From an uncultured Clostridia bacterium (GTDB lineage Bacteria; Bacillota; Clostridia; Oscillospirales; Acutalibacteraceae): 10,152 bases of DNA. Both the position numbers and the translations under genes were made by a program. The DNA is taken from positions 1 to 10,152 of the forward strand of contig CANQLQ010000045.1 of the NCBI GenBank assembly GCA_947624755.1, given 5' to 3'. The notes below the pieces were generated by a model that worked only from the letters and a program-made list of their open reading frames with translations, did no database searches and was not told the origin of the DNA. Below, one piece after another: positions 1 through 6,049 of this stretch (positions within the stretch are counted from its first letter, which is position 1; each line of letters opens with the position of its first letter).

Positions 1-135
1 TGAGAAATATACGAAAATTTAATAATTTTTAATTGAATTTTAACAAATTATTAATAGGTCTATATTCAATCTGAACCGAGGATTTATATGTAATGTGTCG
101 CCCTGTAAAAAGAATTAGTATAATTCATAATTGCC

Positions 136-180
136 CCAAAAATTATTCCCCGACTTACCTTTTACGGTATGCCGGGGAAT
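136..180 (-). terminator. Probable rho-independent terminator of the heat-shock operon
   Basis: Positions 145-152 (ATTCCCCG) and 173-180 (CGGGGAAT) are perfect inverted complements. The inner stem 156-159/166-169 adds pairs around a six-base loop, with two mismatches between the stem parts. Read on the minus strand, the direction of dnaJ transcription, the stem is followed by AATTTTTGGGG, a short T-run. On the plus strand no T-run follows, so the orientation fits the dnaJ operon. The T-run is only five bases, so efficiency is uncertain. Because of the dnaJ tail duplication, it now lies about 350 bp past the dnaJ stop instead of about 90 bp. Confidence 0.55.
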
Positions 181-230
181 GGTAAAAATAAGTCTATGTC
201 AAAAATGCGGTGAAAAATCAGAGCTTCAAC

Positions 231-760
231 CTGTACAATGTACGCAAACCGTCTTATCTAAGACAGTTTACTGTTTAAAACGGTCAAAGAAGCTCTTCTT
301 TTCTTCTGTTGCCGTACCGTCATCAATGTTGTTTTTCGGCTTGTTTTCGAGGGTTTTGTCAAATTCGCGAAGCATTTCTCTTTGCTTGCCGTTAAGGTTC
401 TTCGGCACATCAACTATAATTTTTACATATTGATTGCCCCTGCCTCTTCCGCCGAGCTGTTGAATACCCTTGTTTTTGAAGCGGAAAACTTCACCCTGTA
501 TAATGTACGCAAACCGTCTTATCTAAGACAGTTTACTGTTTAAAACGGTCAAAGAAGCTCTTCTTTTCTTCTGTTGCCGTACCGTCATCAATGTTGTTTT
601 TCGGCTTGTTTTCGAGGGTTTTGTCAAATTCGCGAAGCATTTCTCTTTGCTTGCCGTTAAGGTTCTTCGGCACATCAACTATAATTTTTACATATTGATT
701 GCCCCTGCCTCTTCCGCCGAGCTGTTGAATACCCTTGTTTTTGAAGCGGAAAACTTCACC
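231..760. repeat. Tandem direct duplication of a 265-bp unit covering the dnaJ 3' end
   Basis: Positions 231-495 and 496-760 are the same 265-bp sequence, head to tail. By eye the only difference is C at 236 versus T at 501. The unit holds the last 75 codons of dnaJ, its stop codon and 37 bp of 3' untranslated sequence. The 7-bp flanks CTTCAAC (224-230) and CTTCACC (754-760) differ by one base, which suggests a duplication through short microhomology. The near-perfect identity points to a recent event, or to an assembly artefact. Confidence 0.93.
268..495 (-). pseudogene. dnaJ C-terminal fragment (duplicated 75 codons)
   Basis: This stretch encodes a second copy of DnaJ residues 314-388, from the glycine of the TQPG motif to the stop codon (268-270). 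It lacks the J domain, Gly/Phe region, zinc finger and most of the substrate-binding domain, so it cannot act as a co-chaperone. The frame stays open upstream only to a stop at 523-525, inside the 3' region of the intact gene. I see no ribosome binding site or start codon at its beginning. Its stop is 265 bp beyond that of the intact gene, so it lies in the 3' untranslated part of the dnaJ message. It is best read as a duplication remnant. Confidence 0.85.
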
Positions 761-1699
761 CGGCTGAGTTCCTGCCGGAAGGTCGTATTTGACCTTGCCG
801 TCAAGAGTCGGAACGTAAACCGTATCGCCAAGAGCCGCCTGAGCAAATGTTACAACAAATTCACACCAAACATCAAAACCGTCGCGTTCAAAGAACGGGT
901 GCGGTCTTACGTTTACAATAACACGAAGGTCGCCCGTTTCGCCTCCGTTTATGCCTTTGTTGCCCATACCGCGAACATTGAGAGCCTGACGGTCATCAAT
1001 TCCTGCCGGGATAGTTACGTCAACCGATGCGGGTTTGGATTCTGCGCCCGTTCCATGGCACTTTGGACATGGATTTTTGATAATTTTTCCTCTGCCGCCG
1101 CAGGCCGAGCATTGTTTGGTTGAGCTCATCACGCCAAAAGGCGTTCTTTGCTGAACAGTTACCTGCCCTCTTCCGCCACAAGTCGAACAGGTTTCGGGCT
1201 GTGTACCTTTTTTACAGCCGTTGCCGCCGCATTCGCTGCAAACGTCAACTCTGTTGATTTTGACCGTTTTCTTGCAGCCTTTAGCCGCTTCTTCAAACGA
1301 AAGCGTCACACTTGCCTGTATGGTTGAACCCTTTCTCGGAGCATTAGGATTGCTTCTCTGACGTCCTCCGCCAAAGCCGCCGCCGAAAAAGCTGCCTAAA
1401 ATGTCGCCGAGGTCAAATGCATCACCAAAATCAAATCCGCCGAATCCGCCGCCTGCGCCAAAGTTGGAGTCAACGCCTGCGTGACCGTATTGGTCATAGC
1501 GTGCTTTTTTCTGTTCATCGGAAAGAACTTCATAAGCCTCATTGGCTTCTTTGAACTTTTTTTCGGCTTCTTTGTCACCGGGATTTAGATCCGGATGATA
1601 TTTTTTTGCACACTGTCTGTATGCCTTTTTTATTTCATCGGCAGAAGCAGTTTTGCTAACGCCTAAAACCTCATAATAATCTCTCTTATTTTCTGCCAC
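533..1699 (-). CDS. dnaJ: Chaperone protein DnaJ (Hsp40)
   Basis: Cytoplasmic co-chaperone that binds unfolded proteins, passes them to DnaK and stimulates DnaK ATPase activity. At 388 residues it has the length of a full type I DnaJ. The J domain (about 5-70) carries the HPD motif at residues 35-37. A Gly/Phe-rich linker follows at about 80-113. The zinc-binding domain has four CxxCxGxG-type motifs starting at C154, C171, C197 and C211. The C-terminal substrate-binding domains run to about residue 350, then a Lys/Glu-rich tail ends in FDRFKQ. The start is GTG at 1697-1699; the GAGAGG Shine-Dalgarno at 1709-1714, nine bases upstream, supports it, and no ATG fits better. It is the last gene of the operon, 238 bp after dnaK. 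Its final 75 codons are duplicated downstream, but this copy is intact. Confidence 0.97.
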   Translation of the reverse strand: MAENKRDYYEVLGVSKTASADEIKKAYRQCAKKYHPDLNPGDKEAEKKFKEANEAYEVLSDEQKKARYDQYGHAGVDSNFGAGGGFGGFDFGDAFDLGDILGSFFGGGFGGGRQRSNPNAPRKGSTIQASVTLSFEEAAKGCKKTVKINRVDVCSECGGNGCKKGTQPETCSTCGGRGQVTVQQRTPFGVMSSTKQCSACGGRGKIIKNPCPKCHGTGAESKPASVDVTIPAGIDDRQALNVRGMGNKGINGGETGDLRVIVNVRPHPFFERDGFDVWCEFVVTFAQAALGDTVYVPTLDGKVKYDLPAGTQPGEVFRFKNKGIQQLGGRGRGNQYVKIIVDVPKNLNGKQREMLREFDKTLENKPKNNIDDGTATEEKKSFFDRFKQ

Positions 1700-1708
1700 G
1701 ATTATGTT

Positions 1709-1714
1709 CCTCTC
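1709..1714 (-). promoter_or_regulatory. Ribosome binding site that sets the dnaJ GTG start
   Basis: GAGAGG on the minus strand, nine bases before GTG at 1697-1699. No ATG in a suitable position competes with it, so the GTG start is the best choice. Confidence 0.7.
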
Positions 1715-1790
1715 AATTCACGTTTAGGAAATTACGAACAAATTCGGCGCTCACTATTAAAAGCGTCAAACTTTGGGGCTGTCGAAGTAG

Positions 1791-1812
1791 GGGCGACCCC
1801 ATGTGGTCGCCC
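1791..1812. repeat. GC-rich perfect hairpin in the dnaK-dnaJ spacer
   Basis: GGGCGACC (1791-1798) and GGTCGCCC (1805-1812) are perfect complements around a six-base loop. The hairpin sits in a 238-bp AT-rich spacer. In the direction of dnaK-dnaJ transcription (minus) no T-run follows the stem, so it is not a standard terminator there; the T-run (complement of 1813-1817) comes before it. It could act as an RNA stability or processing element between dnaK and dnaJ. It could also be one copy of a dispersed palindrome: similar GGGGCGACC palindromes occur between genes in many gut Firmicutes, by my recollection and not checked. Confidence 0.6.
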
Positions 1813-1937
1813 AAAAACCGATTTCAATTTTACAAAAAATTCGCCAAAGAATCGCAAAATTCCATAAAATTATGAATTTAACTACAACTATTGTTTTAAT
1901 TTTAACTACCTAAGTTTACATCTGATTTTTTGATATA

Positions 1938-3809
1938 TTATTCAGCATCGGTGAAGTTAGCATCAGTGTATCCTGCGTCGGTATAACCGTCGTTCGGCTG
2001 AGCTCCGCCCTGTGCGCCGCCTGCAAAATCGTTCGGGTTGAAGCCCTGAGCGCCGCCCTGTGCTGCCTGCTGAGCTGCGGCCTGCTGATAAAGCTTTTCC
2101 GAAATCTTATAGAAGGACTGCTGAAGAGCTTCTTTTTCGTTTTTGATCAAGTTGATATCCTGACCGGTAAGAGCGTTCTTTACAGCGTCAATCTTTGACT
2201 GAAGCTCGCTCTTGTCGTTTGCGTCAAACTTGTCGCCTTCGTCTGCTATAATTTTTTCGCACTGGTAAACGAGCTGGTCTGCTTCGTTTCTTGTGTCAAT
2301 TTCTTCACGGCGCTTTTTGTCTTCCTGTGCAAACTGTTCAGCTTCTTTAACTGCCTTTTCAATGTCCTCTTTTGACATATTTGTTGAAGCTGTAATAGAA
2401 ATTGACTGCTCCTTACCTGTGCCGAGGTCTTTTGCCGAAACGTGAACAATACCGTTTGCATCAATATCAAAGGTTACTTCAATCTGCGGAACACCGCGGC
2501 GAGCCGGCATAATTCCGTCAAGACTAAAGATACCGAGTGTCTTGTTGTCTTTTGCAAATTCACGTTCACCCTGAAGAACATGAACTTCAACTGACGGCTG
2601 ATTATCTGCTGCGGTCGAGAAAATCTGGCTCTTCTTTGTCGGGATAGTTGTGTTTCTTTCAATAATCTTTGTGTTGATTCCGCCCATTGTTTCTATACCT
2701 AATGAGAGCGGAGTAACGTCAAGAAGAAGGATACCCTTAACGTCGCCGCCGAGAACACCTGCCTGAATTGAAGCGCCGATTGCAACGCACTCGTCGGGGT
2801 TGATACCCTTGAACGGTTCTTTACCCATAAAGTTCTTGATTGCATCGTTTACCGCCGGGATTCTTGAAGAACCGCCAACCATAAGAACCTTATCAATTTC
2901 GCTTGTTTTAAGACCCGAGTCGCTCATTGCCTGACGAACCGGACCCATAGTTGCTTCAACAAGGTCTGCTGTAAGTTCGTTGAACTTTGCTCTTGAAAGT
3001 GAAAGTTCAAGATGCTTCGGGCCTGTTGCGTCTGCCGTAATGAACGGAAGGCTGATATTTGAAACCGTAACGCCTGAAAGCTCAATTTTTGCTTTTTCTG
3101 CGGCTTCTTTGATTCTCTGCATTGCCATTTTGTCGCTGCGAAGGTCAATACCCTGCTCAGCCTTAAACGAGTCAATGATAAAGTCCATAACTCTCTGGTC
3201 AAAATCGTCACCGCCGAGGTGATTGTTACCTGCGGTTGCAAGAACTTCCTGAACGCCGTCGCCCATTTCAATAATTGAAACGTCGAACGTACCGCCGCCG
3301 AGGTCGTAAACCATAACCTTCTGGTCGGTTTCTTTGTCAATGCCGTATGCAAGAGCGGCCGCTGTCGGTTCGTTGATGATTCGTTTTACTTCAAGACCTG
3401 CAATTTTGCCTGCGTCTTTTGTTGCCTGACGCTGTGCGTCGGTGAAATATGCGGGAACAGTAATTACAGCTTCTGTAACTCTGTCGCCGAGATAAGCTTC
3501 AGCGTCTGATTTAAGCTTCTGAAGAATCATTGCGGAAATTTCCTGCGGAGTATAGCTTTTGCCGTCGATTGAAACGTGATATGCAGAACCCATCTGACGT
3601 TTGATTGATGAAATTGTTCTTTCCGGGTTAGTAATAGCCTGACGTTTTGCAACCTGTCCTACCATTCTTTCGCCGTTCTTTGAAAAGGCAACAACTGACG
3701 GAGTTGTTCTTGAGCCTTCTGCGTTTGCGATTACAACGGGTTCGCCGCCCTCGATAACTGATACGCATGAATTTGTTGTACCTAAGTCAATACCAATAAT
3801 TTTTGCCAT
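1938..3809 (-). CDS. dnaK: Molecular chaperone DnaK (Hsp70)
   Basis: ATP-dependent cytoplasmic chaperone that binds hydrophobic peptide segments in cycles driven by DnaJ and GrpE. The chosen start (3807-3809) gives 623 residues, normal for the family. The nucleotide-binding domain opens with AKIIGIDLGTTNS (residues 2-14), has RIINEPTAAALAYG near 143-156 and VYDLGGGTFDVS near 167-178. The segment around KRQMGS (70-75) is short compared with E. coli, as in Gram-positive DnaK. The interdomain linker (LLLDVTPLSLGIE) leads into the substrate-binding domain and helical lid. The tail is Gln/Ala/Gly-rich and ends in three repeated YTDA/FTDA units instead of the usual acidic end. An in-frame TTG at 3822-3824 would add five residues, but it overlaps the GGAGG Shine-Dalgarno of the ATG start, so I reject it. 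Confidence 0.98.
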   Translation of the reverse strand: MAKIIGIDLGTTNSCVSVIEGGEPVVIANAEGSRTTPSVVAFSKNGERMVGQVAKRQAITNPERTISSIKRQMGSAYHVSIDGKSYTPQEISAMILQKLKSDAEAYLGDRVTEAVITVPAYFTDAQRQATKDAGKIAGLEVKRIINEPTAAALAYGIDKETDQKVMVYDLGGGTFDVSIIEMGDGVQEVLATAGNNHLGGDDFDQRVMDFIIDSFKAEQGIDLRSDKMAMQRIKEAAEKAKIELSGVTVSNISLPFITADATGPKHLELSLSRAKFNELTADLVEATMGPVRQAMSDSGLKTSEIDKVLMVGGSSRIPAVNDAIKNFMGKEPFKGINPDECVAIGASIQAGVLGGDVKGILLLDVTPLSLGIETMGGINTKIIERNTTIPTKKSQIFSTAADNQPSVEVHVLQGEREFAKDNKTLGIFSLDGIMPARRGVPQIEVTFDIDANGIVHVSAKDLGTGKEQSISITASTNMSKEDIEKAVKEAEQFAQEDKKRREEIDTRNEADQLVYQCEKIIADEGDKFDANDKSELQSKIDAVKNALTGQDINLIKNEKEALQQSFYKISEKLYQQAAAQQAAQGGAQGFNPNDFAGGAQGGAQPNDGYTDAGYTDANFTDAE

Positions 3810-3816
3810 TGTTTTA

Positions 3817-3822
3817 TCCTCC
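3817..3822 (-). promoter_or_regulatory. Ribosome binding site that sets the dnaK ATG start
   Basis: GGAGGA on the minus strand, seven bases before ATG at 3807-3809. It overlaps the upstream in-frame TTG at 3822-3824, which decides in favour of the ATG and the conserved MAKIIGIDLGT start. Confidence 0.85.
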
Positions 3823-3851
3823 AAAATATAATAATGATTTTGTTTATTTTA

Positions 3852-3865
3852 CTGCCTTTCGGCAG
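3852..3865 (-). other. Small RNA hairpin with GAAA tetraloop in the grpE-dnaK spacer
   Basis: In the transcript this reads CUGCC-GAAA-GGCAG, a five-pair stem closed by a GNRA-type tetraloop. It lies between the grpE stop (3904) and the dnaK Shine-Dalgarno, in an otherwise AT-rich 94-bp spacer. No T-run follows, so it is not a terminator. A role in processing the hrcA-grpE-dnaK mRNA or in protecting the dnaK portion is possible but only inferred. Confidence 0.5.
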
Positions 3866-3903
3866 ATATTCAGCTAAAAAATTTTGATTTAATCTAATTT
3901 TTT

Positions 3904-4446
3904 CTAATTCGCAACCTTGACCATTGCAGGACGCAGTATTCTGTCGCCAAGTTTATATCCTTTGCTGAAAACATCGGCGATCACATTTTCTTCAAGACCT
4001 TCATCTTCAATGTGCATTACCCCGTTGTGAATATTCGGGTCAAAAGCTTCGCCAACTTCTCCGAAAGGTTCAACGCCGAGCTTTTTAAGGATCTCGGAGA
4101 AATGGTTGTAAATCATCTCCATACCTTTTTTGAAAGCGTCAAAATCGCTGTCGGTTGTCGCAAGCGCTCTTTCAAAATTGTCAAGCACCGGAAGAAGTTC
4201 CGAAAGACATGCGGCTTTTGAATCGCCGTAGGCCGCTTCTTTTTCTTTTGTTGACCGTTTACGGTAATTATCATATTCAGCAAGAGTTCTTATATGAGCT
4301 TCTTTTGCGGCGGCAAGCTCTTTTTCAAGCTCCTGATCTTTTGAGATTTCTTCGGTCTTTTCTTCTTCAGTTTGAACTTCGTCTTCTTCGACGGAAATTT
4401 CTTCTTTTTCTTCGGCAGCTTTTTCGGTTTTCTTTTTGTTAGCCAT
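3904..4446 (-). CDS. grpE: Nucleotide exchange factor GrpE
   Basis: Homodimeric cytoplasmic exchange factor that releases ADP from DnaK and so resets the chaperone cycle. The 180-residue length is typical. Residues 1-45 are a highly charged Lys/Glu-rich disordered leader. A long helix for coiled-coil dimerisation covers about 35-95 and includes the family signature AEYDNYRKRSTKEKE (56-70) and LLPVLDNFERAL (84-95). The C-terminal beta domain that contacts DnaK holds FDPNIHNGVMHIED (135-148) and the closing GYKLGDRILRPAMVKVAN (163-180). The ATG at 4444-4446 has GGAGG at 4457-4461, ten bases upstream. The hrcA stop is only 24 bp away, which fits translation from one operon mRNA under HrcA/CIRCE control. 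Confidence 0.97.
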   Translation of the reverse strand: MANKKKTEKAAEEKEEISVEEDEVQTEEEKTEEISKDQELEKELAAAKEAHIRTLAEYDNYRKRSTKEKEAAYGDSKAACLSELLPVLDNFERALATTDSDFDAFKKGMEMIYNHFSEILKKLGVEPFGEVGEAFDPNIHNGVMHIEDEGLEENVIADVFSKGYKLGDRILRPAMVKVAN

Positions 4447-4470
4447 ATTTATTTAACCTCCATAATTTCC

Positions 4471-5496
4471 TTATTCTTCAAATGTATCGGTCAAAAACTT
4501 ACTGACAAGCTCGGTCAGATATTCTATGTTAGGAATAAGCTTCGCATAATCGAGCCTTGTCGGACCGATTATTCCGATTGCGCCGCCATCGTGTCCCAGA
4601 ATATTATAACGGGCAATGATCATACTTGTGTTTTCAAGCTGTCTGTACATATTTTCTTTTCCTATTAAAACGCTAAGCCCGTTCTTTTTTGAGCTGACCG
4701 CCCTTTCAAGCTTTTCATCTTCGTCAAGGAACTGGAGAGTCTCAAAAATATTATCTCCGAGTTCTCTGTGATTAAGAAGGTTTTGTTCTCCTTGAAGATG
4801 AATTTCAGCTTGTATGGCGTGATTAGCGATGTCGGCAAGAACAACAAAAAGCGGACTCATTGCCAAAGCCATACTTCCGAGTGAAGCAACAAGAGTTTGA
4901 ATCATAACCGTTCCTATATTGCTTACGGGTTTGCCTATGAAACATTCCGATACGACCTGATAGAAATTACTGACCATATCCTCGGTAATTTCTGTTTCAG
5001 TCCGGGCAATTCCGTTTTTAATAATTCCGGTTGAGGTCATCATAACTATCATTGCAAGCTTTGTTCCGACCGGAACAATTTCAATCCTTTTGACTGTTGC
5101 CGCCTCATCGGCAGGTGTTGTCGCAAGAGCCGCGCAGTTTGTGATTCTTGCAAGCATTTCTCCTGCCTTTTCAAGAAGCTTATCGGGATTGCCTGCTGAC
5201 CTTTCAAGTTCACGGCGAAGAGAATCCTTTTCTTCGGCAGTAAGCTCATATTTGTTCATCAGGTAGTCGATATAATAGCGGTAACCCTTTTGGGAAGGTA
5301 TTCTGCCGGCTGAAGTATGGGGCTGTTCAAGAAATCCCATTTCGGCAAGCTCGCTCATCTCGTTTCTTATCGTGGCGGAGGAAACCGAAATCGGCAAGGC
5401 AGTCATAAGCATTTTTGAGCCGATAGGCTCGCCGGTTTTGACATATTGCTCAACGATTGCCGCAAGGATAAGTTCTTTACGTTTTCCGAGTTCCAT
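4471..5496 (-). CDS. hrcA: Heat-inducible transcription repressor HrcA
   Basis: DNA-binding repressor of class I heat-shock genes; the family binds CIRCE and needs the GroEL chaperonin to stay active, so heat stress relieves repression. At 341 residues it has the usual length. The N-terminal winged helix-turn-helix is clear: LGKRKELILAAIVEQYVKTG (3-22), then SSATIRNEMSELAEMGFLEQ (39-58) and PHTSAGRIPSQKGYRYYID (59-77). The GAF-like middle and the C-terminal IIGPTRLDYAKLIPNIEYL segment match the family. The ATG at 5494-5496 has a strong AAGGAGG site at 5504-5510, seven bases upstream. It is the first gene of the operon, directly behind the promoter and CIRCE, so it is probably autoregulated. 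Confidence 0.97.
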   Translation of the reverse strand: MELGKRKELILAAIVEQYVKTGEPIGSKMLMTALPISVSSATIRNEMSELAEMGFLEQPHTSAGRIPSQKGYRYYIDYLMNKYELTAEEKDSLRRELERSAGNPDKLLEKAGEMLARITNCAALATTPADEAATVKRIEIVPVGTKLAMIVMMTSTGIIKNGIARTETEITEDMVSNFYQVVSECFIGKPVSNIGTVMIQTLVASLGSMALAMSPLFVVLADIANHAIQAEIHLQGEQNLLNHRELGDNIFETLQFLDEDEKLERAVSSKKNGLSVLIGKENMYRQLENTSMIIARYNILGHDGGAIGIIGPTRLDYAKLIPNIEYLTELVSKFLTDTFEE

Positions 5497-5556
5497 TTTT
5501 CCGCCTCCTTTTAAACTTCAGGTAAACAAATATCAATATTTATTATTTACCGCTGT

Positions 5557-5583
5557 TTAGCACTCTATGCACACGAGTGCTAA
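5557..5583 (-). promoter_or_regulatory. CIRCE operator (HrcA binding site)
   Basis: TTAGCACTC (5557-5565) and GAGTGCTAA (5575-5583) form the perfect 9-N9-9 CIRCE consensus. The site begins about 12 bp downstream of the -10 box, so it lies in the start of the transcript leader, the usual place for HrcA control. It can also form a hairpin in the RNA. It is the only CIRCE I see in the window and lies upstream of all four operon genes. Confidence 0.98.
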
Positions 5584-5594
5584 ACTCTGTCGTT

Positions 5595-5623
5595 ACTATA
5601 CATCGAACGCTAAAAAAAGTCAA
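5595..5623 (-). promoter_or_regulatory. Sigma-A type promoter of the hrcA-grpE-dnaK-dnaJ operon
   Basis: On the minus strand TTGACT (5618-5623) and TATAGT (5595-5600) are separated by exactly 17 bp; each matches the vegetative consensus at five of six bases. An AT-rich A/T-tract stretch (about 5624-5648) lies directly upstream and may serve as an UP element. The expected transcription start is near 5588, a few bases before CIRCE, giving a leader of about 90 nt to the hrcA ATG. Confidence 0.9.
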
Positions 5624-5672
5624 GTATTTTTTTAAAATATTTCCCAAAATAGGTAAAAAATATTACGTAACC

Positions 5673-5933
5673 GCTGATTAATTCAGGGTGTCTAAGGAAC
5701 TTCCGATTAAATCAGAGCTTACTTAAGGAAGCACTGATTAATACAAGCAACCCTACTTGACGGTAAATTATTCCGTCAGTTTGCCCAAAAATTCTCGTTA
5801 ATACACAAAGTATTGCCTCAAATTTTTGAACAAACTGACGAAAAATTTCCTCGCCAATTAGGGTACCCTGAATTAATCAGCACTTCCTTAATTTGCCGTC
5901 ATGGAGGCAGCTCGTATTAATCAGTGTTCCTTA
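5673..5933. repeat. Nested inverted-repeat cluster, MITE-like
   Basis: This region has no gene and is dominated by inverted repeats. A long imperfect hairpin has arms 5723-5793 and 5821-5891, about 55 of 71 positions pairing by hand count, around a 27-base loop (5794-5820). Its ends read TTAAGGAAG. Outside it, 5673-5689 (GCTGATTAATTCAGGGT) is a perfect 17-bp inverted match to 5865-5881. At 5914-5933 another copy of the end motif (TAAGGAACACTGATTAATAC on minus) matches 5724-5744 with a one-base gap. A diverged copy starts at 5693 (TAAGGAAC...GATTAAATCAG). The repeated TAAGGAA-CTGATTAAT ends suggest a small non-coding mobile element, possibly several inserted into one another. No transposase is present, and I could not name a family. 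Confidence 0.75.
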
Positions 5934-5939
5934 CTTCTT

Positions 5940-5973
5940 AAAAAAACAAAACGGGAGCTGTGGACCCCCGTTT
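5940..5973 (-). terminator. Rho-independent terminator of the BIg2 protein gene
   Basis: On the minus strand the perfect arms AAACGGG (5967-5973) and CCCGTTT (5949-5955) enclose an 11-base loop that can pair further, and TGTTTTTTT follows (complement of 5940-5948). It lies about 75 bp after the BIg2 stop codon. It separates that gene from the heat-shock operon. On the plus strand a TTTCATTGTTTTT run also follows, so some activity in the other direction is possible. Confidence 0.88.
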
Positions 5974-6049
5974 CATTGTTTTTCGCTTTTTTCCGACGAT
6001 TAATCGGTCGGATTATTTTTCAAATTTTTGTCCGGATTTACCGTGTAAC

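Noticed and set aside
131..433. Plus-strand open frame of 100 codons at the left end
   Set aside because: Most of it is antisense to the duplicated dnaJ fragment, and the start has no ribosome binding site; the protein resembles nothing I recognise.
516..529. Palindrome GTCTTATCTAAGAC after the dnaJ stop, repeated at 251-264, as a terminator
   Set aside because: The stem is short, AT-rich and has almost no loop, and no T-run follows on the minus strand.
1764..1769. Separate dnaJ promoter (TTGACG on minus)
   Set aside because: No acceptable -10 box lies 16-18 bp downstream; the best is CGAATT/GAATTT, too weak to annotate.
3810..3824. TTG start for dnaK five codons upstream
   Set aside because: It overlaps the GGAGG ribosome binding site of the ATG at 3807-3809, and the extra residues are not part of the conserved DnaK start.
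5993..6011. Palindrome CCGAC...GTCGG after the BIg2 gene as a terminator
   Set aside because: On the minus strand it is followed by A residues, not T; the stronger terminator at 5940-5973 explains the end of this gene.
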